This document shows positions 8,581 through 16,047 of a DNA stretch of 16,047 nt, in pieces. How positions within the stretch are numbered: the first letter of the stretch is position 1; each line of letters opens with the position of its first letter. Source of the DNA: Arachnopeziza araneosa (lineage: Eukaryota > Ascomycota > Leotiomycetes > Helotiales > Arachnopezizaceae); assembly GCA_003988855.1 (NCBI GenBank), contig QYAI01000268.1, positions 1 to 16,047 on the forward strand, given 5' to 3'. The notes under the pieces are model-generated. The model saw only the letters and a list, made by a program, of their open reading frames with translations, was not told the DNA's origin and searched no databases. A program made the position numbers and the translations under genes.

Positions 8581-9781
8581 GTCCTGTCGTAAACATGAAA
8601 GACAGTCAAAGTATTGACGAGGACAAGGAAGAAAGCGTGATTGTGAATAGAGTTATCGGCACTTTTCAGAGTAGTCTGGATTTCTAAACGATTTCACTGG
8701 TGCTCGCTAACGAAAGGAGAGGGGGGGTTTTGTTGATTTTGTGGACAGTGATATGTTTTCTGGGTCGCCTTATTTATGTCATTCGTTTGGTTTTTATTTG
8801 AGGCTGGGTTTCGTTTTTAAGAGAACATAGTTGAAGGCAAATGCAATCACAGTCATTACAAGATCCCAAAAGTAGAAAATCTGAACAGTCAGAATGTCGT
8901 GCGACCTTCCCCAACCAATGCGACCCCCAATGTAAGCTTAGGCGGGGCAAGATAAGCTTATTAGCGGTGAGTTGGGCTAAAATCTTCAAGCGCCGAGCCG
9001 TTGGATCCAAACACATTGGATTCCGATCCTTGCAGCTTTCTCCGCCAACTGGGAACCGAGGCTGGCCTGTGTCGTCTTTATACGAGACTTGCATTTTTTT
9101 TAGCGCCTAACCCTTTCTAATCCTACCCAAGTGCGCCTTCCTATTTGACTTTCCTAAGAAACCGAATCATGATTACTCATTTCTCATCTCTTACTAATTG
9201 AAGCGAAACTGCTGTTTTGACTGGCTAGATATCTCGCAATCCCTCGGAAGCTATGCATTATACGCATAAGGCTTAGTCAAGATTGCCTCAACGGGGCAGG
9301 GAATTAGCTCGTATTTTGCACTCTGTCTTTGGAATCTTGGGGTTATACTTACAGAGTATTAAGTAAAATACTCACGGACGTTTCAAAATACCTTCCCCTT
9401 ACAGGTACGGTGAATGAGGATGGCTGTACATCCCTTGGCCTTACGTGAGGGCGTTGAAACATGCAAATCCCATTTGCACGCCATCTTATGCTTTTAAGCG
9501 GCACGGCCGACACTCCCTTATCACCAGATATTTTCGACAAGGTAGCTGAAGAAACTCCGAATAGCACACCGCCAGGCTGACATCAGAGCATAGCCTGTTG
9601 CGGGATTTGATCGCAAAATCTCCTGAACTCACTGTTATTCAAGAAGACTCACACTTGGATTATCTTCTCATCGCTGATATCTTCTCATTTATTTCGTATC
9701 AAGACGTATGTTCTTGAGTGAAGGCAATCCTGAAGATTTTTGTACCTGCTGACAAATATCCCGTCACTTCAAATTCAAATA
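8581..9781. other. Gene-free gap between precursor and regulator
   Basis: This 1.2-kb stretch should hold the precursor 3' UTR and the regulator promoter. The longest open frames are about 70-105 codons, overlap on opposite strands and carry no motif or coherent splicing. I see no tRNA, tandem repeat or transposon end. CGGATCT is absent. Confidence 0.5.
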
Positions 9782-12450
9782 ATGCTTAACTCACAGCATA
9801 AGGTGTTCAAAATCAAGAGACGCCGTGGAGCATGCAAATCATGTAAAGAGAGGAAAATCAGATGCAATGGTGAAAGACCATGCAGCACTTGCCATGTATG
9901 TTTGGAAAGGATGTCTGTGCTAAGCGAATACCACTGACATTATATTGACATAGCGAGGGGACTTGAACTGTATCTATCCCGCTTCTGTCCACAGAAAATC
10001 AAGTAGAGTGCGAGAAATCCTGGTCTCATTACAATTATTGACTTCAACAGATCAAGGTCTCCATCCTTTAACCGCAACTGCTATTGAATGTATTGCCAAA
10101 ACTTCACCATCAAATCCACATAGACGAAATCTAGGCAGCATTGACAGTGGGATTGCAGGTTGTGATTCTCTGATAGGCCATCAAAGAGATTTTCCTATAC
10201 CCGAGGCAGTGGTTTCTGACAATGAACCACAAATTATGAGTGTACGCAAGGCTCAATATAAAAACTCTAGACAAGTGCTAATTAAAGGAAGCTGGAGATG
10301 ACATACAATTATCTCAAAGGTGAATCGTCTGGGAAAGATACCGATCTAGACTAATGAGTTTAAACAGAACCGACAATAACTAGATTTGTCCCAACCAAGT
10401 TGCTACTTCGGCATTTACAGGAGAACCTACGGAGTAAACCTTCGATTCCATTTCAGGTCTCCAGCAGTCTCGAAACACTTTTCATGAAGATTGAAGCCTT
10501 AAAATCGGATCATCAAATAGGCCTCAATCCAACGGATCTTTCGGTACTCGCCTTCGATAGTAAAAACCTGAGATATGGTGTCCAGAGTAAGTTTTTGCCC
10601 CTTATATAGATGCCTTGGCGTTGCGCTAATCGTTAACTGACTTCTTTGAAAATTGTTATTTGTAAGTAGTTGATAGGCTCAACTCTGATTTTTAACTCTA
10701 ACTCAATCTAGGGGTCAATCTTATCTGGCTAAGTGGAATATTGAGAGGATCCTTGAAAGGCTCGCCAAGGAAAGCCCACCAGAAGATCTAATGCTACTCT
10801 ATGGAGTTGTTTCTCTTGGCTTTCAAAGTTCTGGGAAAGATAATAAATCAAGAAGCTATGCTAAACTTGCATCTAATCTGAGCTTGGAAGTTGAAAGAGG
10901 CCAGGCTTCAATTACGAGACTTCAAGTTAGACCCCACATATTCTTGATATTGGGGAATGAGCTGACAATCTAGTCTCTTACAACACTAGTGAGTGGCATT
11001 CACATCAGAGGGTTTTTCAAGGCCCTCACCATAACACCAAAACAGATTTTTGGACTAAAACTAGCAGCTTTTATGTTACCTTTACCACTCGACTTCGGAC
11101 ATGCGTCCATTGATTTCCAGCGCAATTGGCATGCTTAAAACTCTCGAGCTTAACGTGCTATCAGTCATTCGTAATACATATTCACAGGAATATCAGGAGG
11201 AACCCCTCAAAAGCCTTGTCTGGCTTCTGTGGTCAATCGACAATATAGTTTGCCTCGAGGACAAACATGTTGGCGTAAGAGTGCTTTCCCTACACGAAAT
11301 TTCTTTACTAATAATCAGACACTTTCAATTGAGACTATTGAGTTTCCACCTCCAGTTCGGACCAACCATCTCGCCAAAGACCAAAAGTCCTCACCAGGCA
11401 TAGTCGAATTCTGTGAATATGCACATATATGCTGGAACATCGTGGTAAACGTTCAGAAAAAGACCCTTCGTCCTTTTCCAACCTCAAAACTTATCCAGCA
11501 AACCAAAAATGACTTCATTGAGTCTGTCCTTGTCTCTCTCAAAAGCTGGAAATTGAATGCAAGTCAGCAACAGCAGAAAGAATGCTCAGAGCAGACATTC
11601 TCCCAGGGTAATCGACTTATAGAGAGTGCTGAGAGCATGTATGTATTCAATCGTTACAACACTACACTTTTAGCCGTATTCGAAGGTTTAGGTACATATT
11701 CGAAAGTGGAACATTTAAGTCTTCATGAAAGCTCCCTCTCTAGATATGCATCTCTAGAGTTAGATACGGCGAGACGTGTTTTGTCTCATCTAAATACTCC
11801 CATGAATGGCGTCCTCGTGTTTGAAAATTTGTGAGTAATACTCTGACCTGGATAAAGAAGATCGAGCGAACTGACATGCTTAGTTCATATATAAATCTCT
11901 ACATAGTGAGCTGGTTTATAGTATTTAGGGGAATGATGTCAGGAGTTGGAACACTGGATGATACAACCTTGCTGACAATTGCGTCTGGATTGTTCGCACA
12001 ATTTGCATTGTCAACCAAGCTTGATCCCGGGTTCAAAGAGATAGCAGATCTTGGAGCTGTTGCAACTTCAGTAGTACGGAACTTAGATGTTGAGTTGCAC
12101 CACAGTGGCTTTGAAAGCCTTGACAGCTCAATTTTCAACCTGTGCAATAATACTCATTCCCCATTTGAGCCGTGGACAGCGAAGTATCAGGAGGTATGCT
12201 TTTCATGCTCCAAAATTCTATAAAAGTGGGGAGTATCCAATACTAACGGATGCAGCCCTCTTGGAAACATTCGGAGACATCGGAGGAGCATCTCACGGAA
12301 GGAACAACTTTGCCTAGGCTGCCCGACGCCTACTTTTCGTCGTCGTGGCTTGTTGATCAAGATTTGGATGATCAATTTTGGTCTTCTGGACTTGAAACTG
12401 GAGAAATTTGGCGTCCTATTGAAGAAAGGAGTGTTGCAGGTCCTAGTTAG
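9782..12450 (+). CDS. Zn2Cys6 (Gal4-type) transcription factor, probable cluster regulator; one unresolved junction
   Basis: Zn(II)2Cys6 activators commonly control the metabolite cluster they sit in. The N-terminus reads ACKSCKERKIRC and CSTCH, then splices (intron 9896-9953) to RGDLNC, completing C-x2-C-x6-C...C-x2-C-x6-C. The inferred exons are 9782-9895, 9954-10241, 10292-10319, 10368-10586, 10712-10925, 10974-10988, 11068-11274, 11319-11830, 11884-12193 and 12256-12450. The middle (LLCYLYHSTSDMRPLISSAIGMLKTLEL) resembles the fungal TF regulatory domain. Introns 11275-11318, 11831-11883 and 12194-12255 are well formed; the last has a TACTAAC branch point. The joins around 10242-10367 and the 15-bp exon at 10974 are less certain. 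The junction 10586/10712 fails: the donor is phase 1, but the next exon (GQSYLAKWNIERILERL) needs phase 2. It is either a mutant or sequencing indel, or a splice form I cannot see. Tail-to-tail with tyrosinase 2. Confidence 0.8.
9809..9980 (+). other. Zn2Cys6 DNA-binding domain, split by an intron
   Basis: Basic residues KIKRRR precede six cysteines with canonical spacing. Five lie in exon 1 and the sixth in exon 2, after intron 9896-9953 (GTATGT...ACATAG). An intron inside this domain, between the fifth and sixth Cys, fits a real gene and also confirms the splice. Confidence 0.85.
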
Positions 12451-12680
12451 TGTGCTTCCCACTACTGGGGCCGCACTTTACAACAATGGTAGTGAGAATA
12501 TGTAAATAGTCCTCAGCATGCATAGCAGAATATTTCGATGTACCTTAACACTTCTCTTACCACTTGAATGCTCTCCAAGTATTTACAACATTACTTCTCC
12601 AATTGAAAAATGCATTGTTGCCATATACTCAAGCAGAAGTGCCGGAAAATGAGATGAATTATGCATGTGATTCGCTAAGC
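12451..12680. other. Convergent intergenic gap
   Basis: This 230-bp AT-rich space between the ends of the regulator and tyrosinase 2 has no gene. It presumably holds both 3' UTRs. Confidence 0.6.
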
Positions 12681-13934
12681 TTAAAATACGTGAGAGTAGT
12701 CATAACAGAATGGCCCGTCCCGAATATCTAATACATCTAAAACTACGACGTCTTTTCGGATTCCGGTAGTACTGATAATATCTTTCAATGAGGCTTTCTT
12801 GCCTGACATAGTCTTCCCACCATATGCCCCCTGTCGCTTCAAGGGATCACGATTCTGCCAAATTGACCATATACGATCTAATTGAGCATGATGAAGGAAG
12901 AACAATGGATCTATATATTTACATCAGCAAAACTCTCTTTAATAAAGATAATAAATATATCGCTATACTTACCATTAGTTGAAAAAGCCGTTTTCATTTC
13001 CCCCTTTATCCCTTTGTGTATCTGTTTATGCGGCCCAGTCTCAAGTCTCTGTCTAAAGTCTTGGTAAGTTGTCGCATTTTTAACGATGTCCTGCACCGTT
13101 TCCCTTTCTCCCCCATCAAAAGCAGCGGTTTTTGTTAGGTTTCTATTGAGACAATGAGGTTGGTACCCGTCCTCAGTGTAATTTAGAAGTAAATTCTTCA
13201 GCGGGCCGCCTTGTACACAACCATCTTCTACTCCATCACCACCGAATCCACTGACCGGATCCCAAATAGAAGAAAGATTTGAGTTCGTTGGATCTATCAT
13301 CCAATCCCAATAACTAAATCTTGGTTAGAGAATCTACATTATTGATTCAAGAGAAGGGACGAACGGTAGATAACCTTGATATGCACATTCCTGACGCAGC
13401 GTTTGCTCCCAAACCCAAATAAAATAGCGATGCCACGGCATTGAAATCGCAACACCATGCGTCTCGTGAAAGGTATGAATATGTGCATACGTAAAATCAT
13501 CATACCGGCTGGTGTTCAGGTTCAGTTTCGAGGATGAGCCAGTCATGCACTTGATTGCATCTAAGTATGAGTATTGCTCCTCGCTGGTAAGTTCTCTCCA
13601 TTCTTTTCGGGTATATAACCCTGCGTCCGCAGAGCCTTACATAAAAAAGTCAATGGTGATGAAACATTTAAAAGATAGCTGCGAACTCACAGTGCGGCAA
13701 CGAGTAATTCATCCATGCAGCCAGACTTATGAATGCTATCAATAGAGGCAGAAGCACAATCCTTATTCCTATAAGTTGTTTCCAGCTATACTTTTCCCTA
13801 GGAGAAGATCGGTCTGTTGTCTTTGACTCGAGCAGAGGTTGCTGGAAGTCATTGTTAAAAGCTTCTAGATTTTCATCTTCAAAATCTAAAGTCTTTTCAT
13901 CGAATACGGCCATAGAAGAATTTTTCTCATCCAT
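12681..13934 (-). CDS. Tyrosinase-type copper oxidase 2 (UstQ-like), membrane anchored
   Basis: Second tyrosinase-domain protein. Four exons give 361 residues: 13934-13691, 13635-13365, 13313-12973 and 12910-12681. Introns are 13690-13636 (GTGAGT), 13364-13314 (GTTCGT), 12972-12911 (GTAAGT). ATG 13934 opens MDEKNSSM; ATG 13913 is an alternative. An acidic cytosolic segment precedes one span at about residues 53-76. CuA: His133 or His135, then His141 and His150 (ISMPWHRYF). YWDW at 173-176. CuB: His267 and His271 (GPHKQIHKGIKGE), then FFLHH at 289-293. Here both His of the HxxxH are present, unlike tyrosinase 1, so this is the better candidate for an active copper oxidase. The C-terminus ends PFCYDYSHVF. 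It is divergent from UstYa-3, the same pairing as tyrosinase 1 with UstYa-1. The two tyrosinases are clearly different sequences, not a recent duplicate. Confidence 0.92.
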
Positions 13935-14359
13935 CGTGTACGTTGTGAATAGTTCTGGAACACGATGGTTGGATTGAAGATGGATCCTTGACAGCACGTG
14001 ACACACATCTGAATCGCGTTGAATAGAGACAGGAATTTACGGATGCTGTGGCATAGCCTCTGACCGTGAGTAATACAAACAAATCCCATTGTGCCTTTAT
14101 GTTTCCGTATGACCGGTTCTGGACTGCAGGCCTGCAGTCAGTTCCGAGGAAAAGGTATTCGGTTCGTTCGATTGCGATTGGCTGCAATTCCGATAAGCGG
14201 GATCATTTTTCAACAGCTCCGACGCAGCCACTGTGCTCCCACTCTCCCTGAACCGACGCAGCAAACGCAGGAGTCTCAATCTTGGCTCACACTTTGGAGG
14301 TATTGTTAGTCCTCGTTCTTCAAGCACTGAATTGTTTTGTTTCGGGCACACCAATCTCA
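13935..14359. promoter_or_regulatory. Divergent promoter of tyrosinase 2 and UstYa-3
   Basis: A 425-bp region between two divergent start codons. It contains CGG/CCG elements (ACCGG near 14112, TTCCGAGG near 14142, TCCGATAAGCGGGATC near 14190) that may bind Zn2Cys6 factors. It lacks the exact CGGATCT found in the other two divergent promoters. Several 60-118-codon open frames overlap here on both strands, and I regard them as chance. Confidence 0.45.
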
Positions 14360-15319
14360 ATGTCGAAAGTTGAGGACGACGTAGAGCAACAACACCCTCT
14401 TCTTTCTGAAAGTGACCATGAGCAACTTCAGATACCGCGTGTAAGAAAAGCATTTCAGCAACATATTATCTCAATTTTCTCGTTTTGCTCAGGAATTTTA
14501 TTTGCAGTATTTATGTTTGCTGCTTTTCATCGAACACCAGGATATAAATCAGAACTTGAAATATATTGTCAGTTGATATCCATTGGATGCGAAAATTGAC
14601 TGACATCTTCTCAGCCCCTGTTCAACACTTACTCGATTATAAGCCTACTAGACTTCTCGATGATCTCTTTGACCGCAGCCCTTACATGACAGTCCATGGC
14701 CTTCCCGATGAAACAATTGATGCGCGATGGAAAAATCTCTATGATAGTAGGAATGGCCCCAACTCAGATTGTGTGTAACTTCTGACCTTATGCAGAGAAG
14801 ATGCATAGTCAGATAAGCTCAAATGAAGCTTCAAAGCTCGATGCGATGACATTGAACGTTCCCAACAAGCCAGATCAATTTCTCATTCAACTTGATCTCT
14901 ATCATCAACTTCACTGTCTAAATACCATCAGGAAAGCTCTGTGGCTGCCGGGAGTTCCACGATACAAAGATGACTTTCATGATTTTGTGTCAAATGATGG
15001 GGGTAGAAACTACACAGGCAGAAATGCTCAACATATAGGTACGGTCATGTCTTAAGATCTTGTCCATAGTACAAGCCCTAAATGCTGTTAATGCTGATAA
15101 TATCAAGATCATTGTCTAGACTGGATTCGACAAGCATTGCTTTGCCAGCCTGATATAACTCCTGTTACATGGCAGATGAAAACTGTTGCAGAAGGTGATA
15201 GGCCATTGCCAATGCTGCCATTAAAGAAGAACTGTAGAAATATAGATGCAATTAATGGGTGGGCTGATGAACGCGAAGTAGAAGTTGATTTTGGGTATGG
15301 GATAGAGAGAGATCCATGA
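14360..15319 (+). CDS. UstYa-family (DUF3328) oxidase-like protein 3
   Basis: Third UstYa-type protein, apparently intact. Four exons give 264 residues: 14360-14567, 14615-14746, 14796-15038 and 15108-15319. Introns are 14568-14614 (GTCAGT...CTCAG), 14747-14795 (GTAGGA...TGCAG) and 15039-15107 (GTACGG...TCAAG). I chose ATG 14360 because MSKVEDD starts the usual acidic cytosolic segment; an in-frame ATG at 14282 would add 26 residues. A membrane span lies at about 35-56. The motif YSPVQHLLDY (69-78) is the YSPA-type box, followed by Y.T..GLP.E..D.RW..LY. Paired motifs are HQLHC (150-154) and HIDHC (193-197), followed by LDWIRQALLC. Choosing the alternative acceptor at 15119 would delete the second HC, which argues for 15107. 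It is divergent from tyrosinase 2. Confidence 0.92.
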
Positions 15320-15684
15320 AATATTGTTATACCAAAACGTGCGGTCAAAGTTGGTGCAAAGGCAAGATCAGTAAATAGGTCAAATGGTTGGAGCTGCGGC
15401 ATAGTGCTAGGTGAGAGTAAATGAGTAAATAAACAATGATACATATTTATTGCATTAAGTTAGTTCGGAAAATTAAATTTTGACTGGAGTCTAGACTGTG
15501 TTAGTACAACGAGAGACTATAGGTAATGCCACGTAGAGTTGGAAAGCTTGCTTGCGAGTTTAACGTAATCCACTACCTCCCCGGTCACACCCCCTGCCCG
15601 GTCAATATTTCCCGCTCACGGGCCACCTCCCACCAAACACGATTTTGTTCCCACTTAATATAATATTATTCTACTAACGTGGTT

Positions 15685-15718
15685 TATCATCGAGTGGCGC
15701 ATATCATCGAGTGGTGCA
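15685..15718 (+). repeat. 17-bp tandem direct repeat, two copies
   Basis: TATCATCGAGTGGCGCA (15685-15701) is followed immediately by TATCATCGAGTGGTGCA (15702-15718), differing at one base. Function unknown. Confidence 0.85.
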
Positions 15719-15821
15719 CTTTCTCCTACCCCATCACTTATCAACTTGTTACGACTACCATACTGTGGTACTGGCGGAACGCGGTCTGACGGTAAGACTA
15801 GGCATGACATGTCACGTAACT

Positions 15822-15894
15822 GGATCCTTTGTATCCTCGGTAGCTTGGCGTATTCTTCGAAGGATACTGAGGATACAGAAGAAGAGAAGGATCC
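15822..15894. repeat. Nested inverted repeats, potential 73-bp hairpin
   Basis: GGATCCTT (15822-15829) pairs with AAGGATCC (15887-15894), and TGTATCCTC (15830-15838) pairs with GAGGATACA (15869-15877). The right arms are separated by 9 extra bases. Further GTATCC-type elements follow near 15914 and 15930. It could form a stem-loop or be the remnant of a small transposon. Confidence 0.7.
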
Positions 15895-16047
15895 AGAGCG
15901 CCACCACGTGATAGTATCCTGCGGATCACTTGTATCCCTCGGATTCTCCTGGAGTAACAGATGCTCTCTCCGCTGCCTGGTATGCGGCCCTGCCCCTCGC
16001 CCTCTTAGCCGCATCCCGTTAGCCTCGCTTCTCCGTACTGCCGCTAA

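Larger units (their letters stand above)
15320..16047. other. Repeat-bearing right flank, no gene seen
   Basis: No convincing coding region. The base composition shifts at about 15545 from AT-rich to C-rich (CTCCCCGGTCACACCCCCTG). It then contains a 17-bp tandem duplication and nested inverted repeats, listed separately. These look like edge or terminal structures of a mobile element, but no transposase or target-site duplication is visible, so this may only be the intergenic boundary of the cluster. Confidence 0.45.

Noticed and set aside
8108..8596. Long minus-strand open frame (162 codons) across the precursor repeats
   Set aside because: It is the antisense shadow of the tandem repeat. 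Its Ser/His/Arg-rich repeats mirror the codons of the real sense protein, and it has no signal or domain.
7979..8617. Alternative plus-strand frame (212 codons) over the same repeats
   Set aside because: It is out of frame with the signal-peptide exon and gives low-complexity RRRA/PTG repeats. The other frame yields the signal peptide, Kex2 sites and a conserved core.
8774..9567. Open frames of 70-106 codons in the precursor-regulator gap
   Set aside because: No domain, no membrane or signal pattern, overlapping frames on opposite strands, and no coherent exon structure.
11101..11403. Apparent frameshift in the regulator between two overlapping open frames
   Set aside because: A 44-bp intron (11275-11318, GTAAGA donor, ACTAAT branch point, CAG acceptor) joins the frames at phase 0, so no mutation is needed.
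13886..14453. Several overlapping open frames on both strands between tyrosinase 2 and UstYa-3
   Set aside because: They overlap each other in the divergent promoter, carry no recognisable motif and do not splice into either neighbour.
15039..15119. UstYa-3 lacking the second HxxHC motif
   Set aside because: This results only if the acceptor at 15119 is used. The acceptor at 15107 keeps frame and restores HIDHC.
1..16047. CRISPR arrays, bacterial operon signals, tRNA or rRNA genes
   Set aside because: The only regular repeat is coding and period-exact within the precursor. Spliceosomal introns throughout show a eukaryotic origin, and I found no tRNA B-box/A-box pair.

Overview
The window looks like nuclear DNA from a filamentous ascomycete (Pezizomycotina). 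Genes are broken by many 44-118 bp introns with GTRNGT-type donors and CTRAC-like branch points. It carries a Zn2Cys6 regulator and three UstYa/DUF3328 proteins, a family known from fungal secondary-metabolite clusters. I cannot place it below subphylum.

Main interpretation: a ribosomally synthesised peptide (dikaritin/'ustiloxin-type' RiPP) biosynthetic cluster. Its heart is a secreted precursor (7752-8580, +) with a signal peptide and nine copies of the core NWYYDDEYE, eight of them on an exact 54-bp period, separated by Kex2-type KKSKR sites. Around it are two membrane-anchored tyrosinase-type copper oxidases (4349-3038 and 13934-12681, both -), three UstYa-type proteins with both HxxHC motifs (4940-5796 +, 7163-6115 -, 14360-15319 +), and a Zn2Cys6 transcription factor (9782-12450 +). 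All models were rebuilt by hand from splice signals and motif continuity. Precursor, UstYa and tyrosinase together are the signature set of ustiloxin/phomopsin/asperipin-type pathways: Kex2 cuts the precursor in the secretory pathway and the oxidases macrocyclise the Tyr-containing core. The core is not one I recognise from characterised dikaritins.

Layout, left to right: a decayed GMC flavo-oxidoreductase running off the left edge (1-1629, -); an apparent gene relic (2110-2560, -); tyrosinase 1 head-to-head with UstYa-1; UstYa-1 tail-to-tail with UstYa-2 across an AT-rich gap holding a 24-bp perfect palindrome; UstYa-2 head-to-head with the precursor; a 1.2-kb gene-free gap; the regulator, tail-to-tail with tyrosinase 2; tyrosinase 2 head-to-head with UstYa-3; and a gene-free, repeat-bearing right flank (15320-16047). 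Six of the genes thus form three divergent promoter pairs. Two of those shared promoters contain five copies of CGGATCT, a candidate pathway-regulator site.

Oddities: the GMC gene has an in-frame stop and a likely frameshift; tyrosinase 1 has Pro where the usual second CuB histidine sits and uses a GC-AG intron next to a 24-bp exon; the regulator has one exon junction (10586/10712) that no canonical splice closes in frame; and there is an ambiguous base inside repeat copy 6.
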